A DNA stretch of 10,764 bases from Tannerella sp. (GTDB lineage: Bacteria; Bacteroidota; Bacteroidia; Bacteroidales; Tannerellaceae), in NCBI GenBank assembly GCA_031288935.1, contig JAITQL010000162.1, forward strand, positions 1-10,764, in the 5' to 3' direction. This document shows positions 1 through 6,754 of this stretch, piece after piece (the first letter of the stretch is position 1; every line of letters begins with the position of its first letter). The position numbers and the translations under genes are program-made. A model generated the notes under the pieces. The model saw nothing but the letters and a program-made list of their open reading frames with translations. It searched no databases and was not told the DNA's origin.

Positions 1-655
1 AGACATCATCGCCGTAAACATCCAGCCGGATATTGACCGGCATCCCGACTTTGACCTTGGTGAAATAGGATTTCGACACGTTGACCGTTACTTTCAGGAG
101 GTTTAACTGCTGGACGGTCAGGATAGGCTGCTGCGCAAACACATTGCCGTTGTCGTAGTTTCGCGCAGTGACCACGCCGTTGATCGGGCTTCGCAGTTGC
201 GTATTATCCTGCAGGTTTTGTATCACCGCCTTCAGTATGTCGATCTGCGTCTTAATCTGGTCGACCTGCTGTTGTGCGATGCCGCCTACCTTCAGCAATT
301 CATTGTAGCGGTTGTAGTCCCGTTCCAGATTGGCTAATTGCGTGTTCTGCTGTTGCAGGTTGGACGATTCCATCTGTACCAGCAACTGGCCTTTGCTCAC
401 CCGGTCGCCGATTTCCACGAAAATCTTTTCGATACGCCCCGGCATGGTGGGCGTGATGTGATTGATCACATCCGCTTCCACATTACCCGTATAGGTAGTA
501 ATGTTATCTACCGTTTGCAACTTCGCTATCGTCGTGTTTACCTTTACTTTCGTCTCTGCCGTTTCCTGCACGGCATTTTCCTTCTTGCCTCCACATGCGG
601 TTAAAACGCACAAGGCAAACAGAAGTAACCCTCTGAATAAATTCTTCGTCTTCAT
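1..655 (-). CDS. RND-type efflux periplasmic adaptor lipoprotein (HlyD/AcrA family), C-terminus cut by window edge
   Basis: This is the N-terminal 218 residues of a membrane fusion protein, which links an inner-membrane pump to an outer-membrane TolC-like channel in the periplasm. I translated it from the minus strand because it runs off the window. The ATG at 653-655 begins a short basic and hydrophobic signal ending in a lipobox (Leu18-Thr-Ala-Cys21), so the mature protein should be a lipoprotein anchored through Cys21. Residues about 63-96 form the first lipoyl/barrel-sandwich half, with the pattern PGRIEKIFVEIGDRVSKGQ. Residues 97-150 are a Gln/Asn/Leu-rich helical hairpin. RSPINGVV at 155-162 starts the second lipoyl half, followed by beta-barrel-like sequence. 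It lies 34 bases downstream of the tolC-like gene on the same strand, so it is probably in the same operon. The substrate cannot be read from the sequence. The missing part should hold the rest of the beta-barrel and membrane-proximal domains. Confidence 0.93.
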   Translation of the reverse strand, partial: MKTKNLFRGLLLFALCVLTACGGKKENAVQETAETKVKVNTTIAKLQTVDNITTYTGNVEADVINHITPTMPGRIEKIFVEIGDRVSKGQLLVQMESSNLQQQNTQLANLERDYNRYNELLKVGGIAQQQVDQIKTQIDILKAVIQNLQDNTQLRSPINGVVTARNYDNGNVFAQQPILTVQQLNLLKVTVNVSKSYFTKVKVGMPVNIRLDVYGDDV

Positions 656-689
656 ATACATTGATTTATTAATTGACTGTTTTAGCTTG

Positions 690-2225
690 TTATTTGATAA
701 TCGGCACATCGGGATTCAAGCCTAACGTCTTGTCCAGATCGGCCTTCGAGGTCAGGAAATTGAATATGGCCTGGTTAAAGGCCAGACTGGCCTGCGTCAG
801 TCCCAGCTGCGCATTGTTCAGGTCGAGCAGGGTACCCATCCCCGTGTCATACAGTTTGCGGGAGATTTCATACCCCTTCTGCGCCTGCGCCACCACGTCT
901 TTGGTAGAAATGACCTGCTCGACATAGTTGGTCATGTTGTTCACATTGTTGTTGATCGCCAGCTTCAGGTTGCGCACAATGTCCTCGCGCTGCCATTTCA
1001 TCTGCTCGAGCGATACCTTGGTCTGGCGGACGTCGCTCCGCTTCTTGAAGCCGTCGAAAATCGGAATGGAAATGCTCAAGCCGACGGTCGAGTACGGATT
1101 CCAGCGGTAATCCCCAAACCGGAAGTCGTTGTTCATGGACATATACATATAATTACCTGTAACGGCAATCACGGGATAGTACTGCGCCCTGTACAGCTCC
1201 AGCGACTTCTGCAACTGTTCGTTCTGAATGTCGAACTGCCTCAGATCGGAGTTGTAGCTCAGCGAATTGTCCACGTTCAGAATCTCGGCGTACAGCCCCT
1301 CCTCGTAATCCAGCAGACCGCCTTCCACGGCGACGGTCTGGTCGATGTCGATGCCCATCAGCGCCTTCAGGGAGAGGGTGGAAAGGTTGTACGCATTTTG
1401 CGTCTGAATCAGGTCGGGCTTGATGTTCTTGACGTTCACGTCTGCCCGGATCAGGTCAAATTCGGATACCAGCCCCTGCTCGAACTTGTCCTTGATATTG
1501 TTATAACTCAGAATGGCGTTGTCGTAACTGTCCTGCAACACCCTGCGGGCGTCTTTGGCCAGCAGCACGCCGTAGTAGGCCTTGCGGACGGAATGAATCA
1601 TGTTGATCTTGGAGGAACGGGCGCTCTCGACAGCCAGTTCAACGTCCAGACCGGATATTTCCAGACTCTTCCACAAGGCCGGAGCGACAACCGCCCAGTT
1701 CACGTTCACGCCTCCCGTCCAGTTATTGTCGCGACCGACGGAAATACCTTCATCCCCGGACGATTCAACCGGCGGCGGCGTATTGGACTGGATATTCTTG
1801 CTCAACGTACCCGGTTGATAGCCGGGCACCGTCTCCGCCAGGGTCTGTTCCGACCCCTTGACCAGCGGCTCCATCACCGGAGTCAGCATGGAAGCGACAT
1901 CGAACACACCGTCCATGTACATTACCTGCTTCTTGAGCGTCCGGCTGTATTGTCCCACGGCGTCTATCTGCGGATACAATGATGACTCGCCGGACTGCTT
2001 CGCATACTTTTTCTTTTCAATCTCCAAATCGGCCACCTTGACGGAAGGACTTTCACTCAGCGCGATTTCGATCGCCTGCTCCAGCCGCAGCGTCAGCGTA
2101 TCCTGCGCACCGGGCATGACGTCATGCACGCTTTCCAACGAAAAAACCGGGGTGAATGCCAGCCACATCATGCCGGCTATTCCTGCTCTTTTCCTGTTTG
2201 CTAATCGTATCATCTTTCTTATCAT
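690..2225 (-). CDS. TolC-family outer membrane efflux channel (OEP)
   Basis: This is an outer-membrane channel subunit of a tripartite efflux pump. I chose the ATG at 2225 (511 residues). The upstream in-frame ATG at 2267 would add 14 residues ahead of the signal sequence. From the 2225 start, residues 1-30 are a basic then hydrophobic signal peptide (RKRAGIAGMMWLAFTPVFSL). Residues about 43-95 match the first OEP helix repeat, with the typical beginning of LTLRLEQAIEIALSESP. Residues about 99-170 form a Pro/Gly/Ser-rich segment that looks longer than the usual first barrel loop. The second OEP repeat starts near residue 330, and a strand region reads SISIPIFDGFKKRSDV. It ends with the helix GTLLDLNNAQLGLTQASLAF, typical of the family. 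The adaptor gene follows 34 bases downstream and tetR lies 243 bases upstream, the usual Bacteroidales efflux layout. Substrate unknown. Confidence 0.93.
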   Translation of the reverse strand: MIRKMIRLANRKRAGIAGMMWLAFTPVFSLESVHDVMPGAQDTLTLRLEQAIEIALSESPSVKVADLEIEKKKYAKQSGESSLYPQIDAVGQYSRTLKKQVMYMDGVFDVASMLTPVMEPLVKGSEQTLAETVPGYQPGTLSKNIQSNTPPPVESSGDEGISVGRDNNWTGGVNVNWAVVAPALWKSLEISGLDVELAVESARSSKINMIHSVRKAYYGVLLAKDARRVLQDSYDNAILSYNNIKDKFEQGLVSEFDLIRADVNVKNIKPDLIQTQNAYNLSTLSLKALMGIDIDQTVAVEGGLLDYEEGLYAEILNVDNSLSYNSDLRQFDIQNEQLQKSLELYRAQYYPVIAVTGNYMYMSMNNDFRFGDYRWNPYSTVGLSISIPIFDGFKKRSDVRQTKVSLEQMKWQREDIVRNLKLAINNNVNNMTNYVEQVISTKDVVAQAQKGYEISRKLYDTGMGTLLDLNNAQLGLTQASLAFNQAIFNFLTSKADLDKTLGLNPDVPIIK

Positions 2226-2283
2226 TATTAAAACGTTCTGTCTATACAAGACAACCAAACCCGCCAAATATTTTATTTTTCTA

Positions 2284-2305
2284 TTGACATGAACCGGGTT
2301 GTCAA
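2284..2305. promoter_or_regulatory. Inverted repeat between tetR and tolC, candidate TetR operator
   Basis: TTGACA at 2284-2289 and TGTCAA at 2300-2305 are perfect 6-base inverted arms separated by 10 bases. The dyad lies about 60 bases upstream of the tolC start, in the non-coding gap after tetR. Its size and position suit an operator for the adjacent TetR protein, which binds DNA as a dimer. I saw no second copy in front of tetR, and the dyad could instead be a weak mRNA hairpin. The role is inferred. Confidence 0.35.
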
Positions 2306-2332
2306 GTTTATTCTACTCCTAAATCATTAAAA

Positions 2333-2369
2333 CCTTTGCGGTTGCTTCTTCTTTTTTTTTCGGCAAAGG
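2333..2369 (-). terminator. Weak stem-loop after tetR, possible attenuator or terminator
   Basis: CCTTTGC at 2333-2339 and GCAAAGG at 2363-2369 are perfect 7-base inverted arms around a 23-base loop rich in A on the minus strand. On the minus strand the second arm is followed by TTTTAATGATTT. The structure lies 100 bases after the tetR stop, so it could reduce read-through into tolC. The long loop and short T run make it a weak candidate. The same TTTG cores also resemble the 3' half of Bacteroides -7 elements, with one mismatch to TAnnTTTG on each strand, so a tolC promoter here is an alternative. Confidence 0.25.
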
Positions 2370-2468
2370 TCGCCTGCGTTTCGTTTTTTCGCAACACGTT
2401 ACCGCCCAAACCGTCCTTTTATCCCGACGAAAGGGATGAAAAAACCGGCAAAATACGGTCGACGTATC

Positions 2469-3083
2469 CTATTGCTGCATCTTGTACCTCTTTTTCATTT
2501 CATGCTGCTCCAGAATTTTCCGGCCGGCCTCGGTACATATCCCGCGGATGAAGATCAGGAAAATCATCTGGTGCATTTTCTCGGGAATAAACTTTCCCAA
2601 CATTCTGGGCAGCTCTCCCAGCATGTCGATATGCTCCCTTGCCAGCAGCGCGATGATCTCGTAGTCGATTTCGGGATGAAAGACGCCGTCTACCACTCCC
2701 TGCTTCAACAGATGGATGGTGTTGTCCAGCATCCGCTTTTTATACCGCATCAGGTGCTCGCAGGCAGACGGATAACGCTTGATATCCGTATATAAGGTCT
2801 CGCAATACCCGGCGGAATTATTTACCAACAGCCTGTCGTTAATGAGCAGAAACACTTCCAGGGCGGTGCACGTCTTTTCAGACAGCTCCCCAACCCAGGT
2901 CTCTGCACGCGAAAACGTTGCGTCCATCGCCTGTATCAGCAAGGTTTCCTTGTCGTTGAAAAACTCGTACAGCGTCCGCTTTGACACGCCCGCCGCCTGA
3001 GCAATGTCGTTCATGCTGATCCTCTTGATTCCGTTACGGGCAAAGAGGTTAAGCGCCGTTTCGATGATATGTTCTCTTAACAT
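2469..3083 (-). CDS. TetR/AcrR-family transcriptional regulator
   Basis: This is a 204-residue DNA-binding regulator. Residues about 1-50 form the TetR N-terminal domain: helix 1 (REHIIETALNLFARNGIKRI), then the helix-turn-helix MNDIAQAAGVSKRTLYEFFNDKETLL, which is close to the family consensus. The remaining roughly 150 residues are helical and unlike any specific ligand-binding domain that I recognise, as expected for this family. The length is typical. The ATG at 3083 gives a complete domain with no excess N-terminal sequence. It is the first gene of the minus-strand cluster, ahead of the tolC-like and adaptor genes, so it probably controls that efflux module, most likely as a repressor released by a pump substrate. 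It is divergent from the araC-type gene, with 249 bases between the two starts. Regulatory target and ligand are inferred from position only. Confidence 0.93.
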   Translation of the reverse strand: MLREHIIETALNLFARNGIKRISMNDIAQAAGVSKRTLYEFFNDKETLLIQAMDATFSRAETWVGELSEKTCTALEVFLLINDRLLVNNSAGYCETLYTDIKRYPSACEHLMRYKKRMLDNTIHLLKQGVVDGVFHPEIDYEIIALLAREHIDMLGELPRMLGKFIPEKMHQMIFLIFIRGICTEAGRKILEQHEMKKRYKMQQ

Positions 3084-3106
3084 GATTCTCTATTGATAAA
3101 CGATGA

Positions 3107-3114
3107 CAAAAGTA
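3107..3114 (-). promoter_or_regulatory. Candidate Bacteroides-type -7 element for tetR
   Basis: Read on the minus strand this is TACTTTTG, a full match to the Bacteroides -7 consensus TAnnTTTG. It lies 23 bases upstream of the tetR ATG, giving a short leader. The -33 region, near 3134-3137, reads TTTC rather than TTTG, so support is partial. Confidence 0.4.
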
Positions 3115-3251
3115 GCGTGTATAAAGTAAACCCGAAAGGTGCAATCTATTATAAAATTAGTCAATATCGAACGGTAAACAGGTAGTATATCTTCTTTCCA
3201 TCCGAAAAGCGAAAAAAAAGTGGCGAAAAACCGATCTCGGATAAAAATATA

Positions 3252-3259
3252 TATCTTTG
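3252..3259 (+). promoter_or_regulatory. Candidate Bacteroides-type -7 element for the araC-type gene
   Basis: TATCTTTG matches the consensus TAnnTTTG exactly and is followed by CGG, a context often seen at Bacteroidota promoters. It lies 73 bases before the ATG at 3333, leaving a leader that contains the short tandem repeats. No convincing TTTG -33 box is visible upstream, where the sequence is A-rich. Inverted arms ATCCGA (3200-3205) and TCGGAT (3237-3242) lie just upstream and might bind a regulator. Confidence 0.45.
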
Positions 3260-3266
3260 CGGTCGG

Positions 3267-3317
3267 TTCAAGATTCAAAATTCAGGATTCAAGAGTACAG
3301 GAGTACATGAGTTCAAC
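3267..3317 (+). repeat. Short tandem repeats in the araC leader: four 7-base units then three 8-base units
   Basis: From 3267 to 3294 the sequence is four consecutive 7-base units of form TTCARRA: TTCAAGA, TTCAAAA, TTCAGGA, TTCAAGA. Sharing the last A, three 8-base units follow at 3294-3317: AGTACAGG, AGTACATG, AGTTCAAC. The array lies between the candidate -7 element and the ATG of the araC-type gene, so it is probably transcribed as 5' untranslated leader. Arrays of this kind can change copy number by slippage; that consequence is inferred. Confidence 0.75.
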
Positions 3318-3332
3318 ATTAAATAAAAGAAG

Positions 3333-4244
3333 ATGGTTACAGAGTTGTTGCGAGATTTGATGAAGTTTAAGAATGCAGTCGTTTCGTTCCAGAAGTTTCA
3401 GAATGAAATGTTGCTGGTCGAACTGGATCACTCACGGTTTGGAGTGAATGTAAGAGACATGATGTTTTCTTCCCCTACGCGCTATGAGGCGCTGATGCTG
3501 ATGGGGGTCATGCAGGGCGAACTGAAGCTGTCGATAGATTACATTCCCCATCTGGTGCCGCAAAACGGGATCGTGTGGATCATGCCGACGCACATTACGC
3601 AGTTGACCAGTATCACGCATAATTTCAAATGCTGGATGCTGCTGGTCTCGAAGTCGTTCATGGCCGAAAACGGTCGCCCGATACAACACGCTACGCCCCT
3701 GATCTCGTACATGCAGTTGAAGAAAAAGCCCTTTACCATCTTCGAACCCGACGAATTTCAATCCCTCTGCGAAAGCTTGCAGGTGCTGAAGAAGAAGATC
3801 GGACAGGAAACGCATCTTTTCCACAAGGATATGATCATTAATACGCTGAGGGGATTCATGCTGGACATGGGAAACTTCTTCTTTTCGAAAAAGGAAAACA
3901 TCTTTTCGCCCGTCCTGACGCGGTCGGAAGAAATATTCGAAAGCTTTCTGGTGTTGCTGACCAAGCATTGCAAGGAGCAGCACGACGTGACGTTTTACGC
4001 CGAAAAGCTCTTCATTACGCCCCAGTATCTTTCACTGACGCTCAAGAAACAGAGTGGCCGCTCGGCCAGCCAGTGGATTCAGGACGCCCTGATGGTAGAA
4101 GCCAAGGGACTGCTGAATATACCCCGCATCACCATACAGGAGATCGCCCACAAACTGCACTTCCCCGACCAGTCCACATTCGGGAAATTCTTCAAAAAAC
4201 ACACCGGCCTCTCGCCCATAGCGTTCCGCAAATTGAAGGTATAA
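3333..4244 (+). CDS. AraC-family transcriptional regulator
   Basis: This 303-residue protein has an N-terminal sensor region and a C-terminal AraC/XylS DNA-binding domain. Residues about 1-190 look like a cupin-type sensor fold, with alternating strands such as ELKLSIDYIPHLVPQNGIVW. Residues 217-265 hold the first helix-turn-helix (DVTFYAEKLFITPQYLSLTLKK). Residues 266-303 hold the second, IQEIAHKLHFPDQSTFGKFF, followed by KKHTGLSPIAFRK, close to the family consensus. The ATG at 3333 is used; the next in-frame ATG is at 3360. It is divergent from tetR and stands alone on the plus strand, more than 400 bases from the next gene. It might regulate the efflux module, itself, or the downstream ABC cluster; nothing in the sequence decides this. 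By eye it is AT-richer than the genes to its right. Confidence 0.93.
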   Translation: MVTELLRDLMKFKNAVVSFQKFQNEMLLVELDHSRFGVNVRDMMFSSPTRYEALMLMGVMQGELKLSIDYIPHLVPQNGIVWIMPTHITQLTSITHNFKCWMLLVSKSFMAENGRPIQHATPLISYMQLKKKPFTIFEPDEFQSLCESLQVLKKKIGQETHLFHKDMIINTLRGFMLDMGNFFFSKKENIFSPVLTRSEEIFESFLVLLTKHCKEQHDVTFYAEKLFITPQYLSLTLKKQSGRSASQWIQDALMVEAKGLLNIPRITIQEIAHKLHFPDQSTFGKFFKKHTGLSPIAFRKLKV

Positions 4245-4280
4245 TAGAATAGCAATGTCTCATTTGCATTGACGAGGTTC

Positions 4281-4306
4281 CATTTGTACAAATGAAGGAT
4301 TCCTTC
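4281..4306. promoter_or_regulatory. Two abutting perfect palindromes downstream of the araC-type gene
   Basis: CATTTGTACAAATG (4281-4294) is a perfect 14-base palindrome. GAAGGATTCCTTC (4294-4306) is a perfect 13-base dyad sharing one base with it. A further CATTTG occurs 20 bases upstream at 4261-4266. They begin 36 bases after the araC-type stop. No T run follows, so a simple intrinsic terminator is unlikely; dimeric protein binding sites or an mRNA 3' structure are possible. Confidence 0.5.
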
Positions 4307-4380
4307 GCTCTGTATACCGTGTGACGCCATCAAGTTGAAAGCCCGGCAATGACAACGCCCCGGATCAAAAGGACAACCAT

Positions 4381-4493
4381 CCGGCGCGGGGGAGTACTTC
4401 GAAACTTTTCAATCTGTTCCCCCGACGTGGGGGAGCGCTTTGAAACTTTTCAATCTGTTCCCCCGGCGCGGGGGAATACTTTGAAACTTTTCA
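4381..4493. repeat. 41-base tandem repeat, about 2.8 copies, with GC-rich hairpin cores
   Basis: Units start at 4381, 4422 and 4463; the third is cut off after 4493. The core GAAACTTTTC recurs at 4401, 4442 and 4483, exactly 41 bases apart. Copies 1 and 2 differ at 5 of 41 positions; copies 1 and 3 differ at 2 of 31. At each junction a C-run and G-run flank a variable centre: CCCCCGACGTGGGGG (4419-4433) and CCCCCGGCGCGGGGG (4460-4474). Each can fold as a small stable stem. The whole unit is conserved, so there are no spacers as in CRISPR. Confidence 0.85.
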
Positions 4494-4548
4494 GACACTT
4501 GCCGCAACAGATGATCACATCCGAAGCGATTCTATTGATTTGCTCCAA

Positions 4549-4564
4549 CTCAAGAACTCTTGAG
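4549..4564. promoter_or_regulatory. Short hairpin/dyad upstream of the unknown-protein promoter
   Basis: CTCAAG (4549-4554) and CTTGAG (4559-4564) are perfect inverted arms around AACT. The dyad sits about 55 bases upstream of the candidate -7 element at 4620 and could be a regulator site. A T-run appears only at 4580-4585, too far away for a standard intrinsic terminator. Confidence 0.3.
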
Positions 4565-4619
4565 CTTTGAACCATGCACTTTTTTATCTGCCGTTATGTG
4601 GTAATCCGGTTTTATCATG

Positions 4620-4627
4620 TAAATTTG
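4620..4627 (+). promoter_or_regulatory. Candidate Bacteroides-type -7 element driving the unknown-protein/ABC cluster
   Basis: TAAATTTG matches TAnnTTTG exactly and lies 27 bases before the ATG at 4655, an ordinary leader length. The -33 region, around 4596-4600, reads TGTG rather than TTTG. It is the best promoter match in front of the plus-strand cluster, and the short gaps downstream suggest that it serves at least three genes. Confidence 0.5.
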
Positions 4628-4654
4628 TCAGCAAAACAATAACAATTCCAGCTT

Positions 4655-6085
4655 ATGTCAAAGAAAAAGTTAAAAGGCAAACACATGAATGCGTCGCAGC
4701 AAAAGGCCGAGGCGGCGCAACGCAAACGGGAATACTTCAGGCAGTTCAAGCGTATCTGCGACCTGATTCATTCCGAACTGTTCGGCACATTTACCCAGGT
4801 GCAACTGGAGGTTCTTTATCAGTTGCGAGGCATGTCGGTCAAGATCATTCCGGACGGCAACGTGTCCAAGGAAGTAATGGATTTTGCCAACGAATATGCC
4901 CAGCTGGCGCAGCGCGACCAGACGATTCCGCTCCTGGAAGAGGACGGCCCGAAGGTGAATATCCGGGAATATCATCAGATCATTCTGCCGGTAGAAATAT
5001 TGCTGGCGCCGGTCAGAGAGGGCGATTACGAGCCGAACATAGCCACGCTGGTCGGACGTCCCTGGTTTGTGAAATACACCGAGATGTTTGAACCCCGTAC
5101 CCATGCCTACTACGATGCGATGGATCACCTCCGCAGTTCCATCCGCTCGTTCATGAGCGATCTCCGGTTCATGATCTTCTACGTCGACTGCGCCATCCAG
5201 ACCCAGTCGCCGCAGCACAGCGACCGGCGGATACGCCCGGAAATCAGCATCTGCCCCTATCGTCCGGAACGGCGGAAGATCAAGCTCGCCAACGGAGCTG
5301 TGCGCAGCGGCATTCGCTACGTCATCGCCTCGCCGCACCAGAAGGAACCGGAAGAAAACCGCTTTATCCCCGTTTCCATCCTTGCCTCGAAACTGGGATT
5401 CAGCGGGCGTTTCGGCGAAAAGAAACTGGATCTGTACGTCACCGAGCATGCCCTGAATCGCATCGACGAGCGCACCTCCGAAGTAGGCAAGGGGTACGTG
5501 CAGCTCTGGATCATGTCCTCGTTTCTGAATGCCGAAGACCGGCAGATCGTCCGCATGAAGGACAACCGGATGCTGGTGGAATACCGGATGTACGGATGCA
5601 AGATCGGATACGTGGTGGCCAGCATACACAACGACCTTATCCTTGTCCGCACCTTTCTGCTCATGACCAGCAACATCACGCCCGAAGGCAAGATACTGCA
5701 CGAGCATCTGGGACTTCAGAAGCTGGATCATCAATACCTGGGGATCGACAAATTAGACACGTTTCTCTATTCGGACATACTCGACAACGAAGACATCTGC
5801 ACCCTTTTTCGCAACGCCGGCTGCGGATCGCTCCTCGAACTGTGCCAGAAGGTAAAAGACGACTCCGTCTGGATGGATGAAGAAGAAGACTACGTACAGC
5901 ATGATGAAGAACAGATCAAGCTGGCCGCCCGCATGAGGGAATACCTCAGCAAGGGCAATCCCGAAGACTGGGGGCTGCCGGAAGACGATGAACTGTCGGC
6001 GGAAAGCGAACTGTCGTCCGAAGAGATCGAACTGCCGGCGGATTTGCCTGAAGCGCCCGACAGCGAACAAACAGTCGAATCCTGA
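4655..6085 (+). CDS. Uncharacterised 476-residue protein, first gene of an ABC transporter cluster
   Basis: I do not recognise this protein as a named family. It has no signal peptide or membrane segment and is probably cytoplasmic. Residues 1-30 are basic (Lys/Arg/Gln-rich). The middle, about 30-400, looks globular. Residues about 258-345 have a pattern of strand, HALNRIDER (265-273), helix and then several strands (RMLVEYRMYGCKIGYVV, then NDLILVRTFLLM). This loosely recalls small RNase-toxin-like folds such as DUF4258; that is a weak analogy, not an assignment. The C-terminal tail from about 405 is very acidic, rich in Glu, Asp and Ser, and probably disordered. The ATG at 4655 is used; a second in-frame ATG at 4685 is possible. 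The stop is followed 3 bases later by the ABC ATPase start, so the two are very likely co-translated and may act together. Confidence 0.85.
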   Translation: MSKKKLKGKHMNASQQKAEAAQRKREYFRQFKRICDLIHSELFGTFTQVQLEVLYQLRGMSVKIIPDGNVSKEVMDFANEYAQLAQRDQTIPLLEEDGPKVNIREYHQIILPVEILLAPVREGDYEPNIATLVGRPWFVKYTEMFEPRTHAYYDAMDHLRSSIRSFMSDLRFMIFYVDCAIQTQSPQHSDRRIRPEISICPYRPERRKIKLANGAVRSGIRYVIASPHQKEPEENRFIPVSILASKLGFSGRFGEKKLDLYVTEHALNRIDERTSEVGKGYVQLWIMSSFLNAEDRQIVRMKDNRMLVEYRMYGCKIGYVVASIHNDLILVRTFLLMTSNITPEGKILHEHLGLQKLDHQYLGIDKLDTFLYSDILDNEDICTLFRNAGCGSLLELCQKVKDDSVWMDEEEDYVQHDEEQIKLAARMREYLSKGNPEDWGLPEDDELSAESELSSEEIELPADLPEAPDSEQTVES

Positions 6086-6088
6086 ATC

Positions 6089-6754
6089 ATGATTCGTTTA
6101 TCGAACATTACGAAAACTTTTCCCGACGGGTCGAGCAGTCGCAATGCCGTACTTCGGGGCATCGACATGCAGACGGAGAAAGGCGCGTTCGTTGCCATCA
6201 CGGGCGCGTCCGGTTCGGGAAAGACGACGCTGCTGTCCATACTGGGCACACTGATGCGTCCCGACGGCGGAAGCTACCTGCTGGACGGCGTGGAAATGCT
6301 GACCGGCGGCGCAGACCATTCCACGGTACGCAACCGGCAAATCGGCTTCGTCTTTCAGGAACACCGTCTCTTGCCGCAATGCAGCGTGCTGGACAATATC
6401 CTGCTCCCCACGCTGGCCGCACAGTCGAAAGCGACGGACGGACAGGCTGCCCATGCCCGGCTATTGATGGAAATGACGGGGATCGCTGCGCTGGCCGGGC
6501 GTTATCCGTCGACCCTCTCCGGCGGTGAAGCCAGCCGCACGGCCTTGTGTCGCGCCCTTGTCATGAAGCCCCTGCTGCTGCTGGCCGACGAACCTACCGG
6601 ACAACTCGATGCCGCGAACGCCCGCAACATCGTATCGCTGCTGAGCGACATCAATCAGTCGCTCGGCACGACCCTTGTCATGGTCACCCATTCGGACGGG
6701 GTAGCCGCGGCCGCCCAAAAGACATTCACCCTGGTTAACGGCCTGTTGAGATGA
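6089..6754 (+). CDS. ABC transporter ATP-binding protein, LolD/MacB/FtsE-like
   Basis: This is a 221-residue nucleotide-binding subunit that should power the adjacent FtsX-type permease. Motifs in order: Walker A GASGSGKT at 39-46, Q-loop Gln90 within GFVFQEH, signature LSGGE at 143-147, Walker B LLLLADEP at 162-169, D-loop region TGQLD at 170-174, and the switch His201 in VTHSD. The length is typical of the LolD/FtsE/MacB group. The signature reads LSGGEASRTALCRAL where relatives usually have LSGGQQQR, and Gln replaces the common Asn in TGNLD. All catalytic residues are present, so it should be active. It begins 3 bases after the unknown protein and its TGA overlaps the permease ATG by 4 bases (ATGA), indicating translational coupling. 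The substrate is not evident; this group includes lipoprotein release and macrolide or peptide export systems. Confidence 0.95.
   Translation: MIRLSNITKTFPDGSSSRNAVLRGIDMQTEKGAFVAITGASGSGKTTLLSILGTLMRPDGGSYLLDGVEMLTGGADHSTVRNRQIGFVFQEHRLLPQCSVLDNILLPTLAAQSKATDGQAAHARLLMEMTGIAALAGRYPSTLSGGEASRTALCRALVMKPLLLLADEPTGQLDAANARNIVSLLSDINQSLGTTLVMVTHSDGVAAAAQKTFTLVNGLLR

Larger units (their letters stand above)
4245..4654. other. 410-base intergenic region packed with palindromes and tandem repeats
   Basis: No convincing gene lies between the araC-type stop and the next start. In order, the region holds two abutting palindromes (4281-4306), about 75 bases with no structure that I can see, a 41-base tandem array (4381-4493), a short hairpin (4549-4564) and a promoter match (4620-4627). 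The small open frames here have no recognisable protein features and run through the repeats. Confidence 0.7.

Noticed and set aside
1398..1982. A 194-codon plus-strand open frame inside the tolC-like gene
   Set aside because: No domain or start signal is visible, and the minus-strand protein is a clear outer-membrane channel.
3090..3278. A 62-codon minus-strand open frame between tetR and the araC-type gene
   Set aside because: It covers the AT-rich divergent promoter region, overlaps both candidate promoters and shows no recognisable sequence.
4381..4493. A small CRISPR array
   Set aside because: The full 41-base unit is conserved, with no variable spacers, there are under three copies, and no cas gene is nearby.
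4349..4570. A small 73-codon protein in the intergenic region
   Set aside because: It is mostly a translation of the 41-base tandem repeat, has no protein features and lies in an otherwise non-coding, palindrome-rich region.
4670..5734. A 354-codon open frame on the minus strand opposite the unknown protein
   Set aside because: Its composition looks like an antisense shadow. The plus-strand frame is longer, has a promoter match and is tightly spaced with the ATPase gene.
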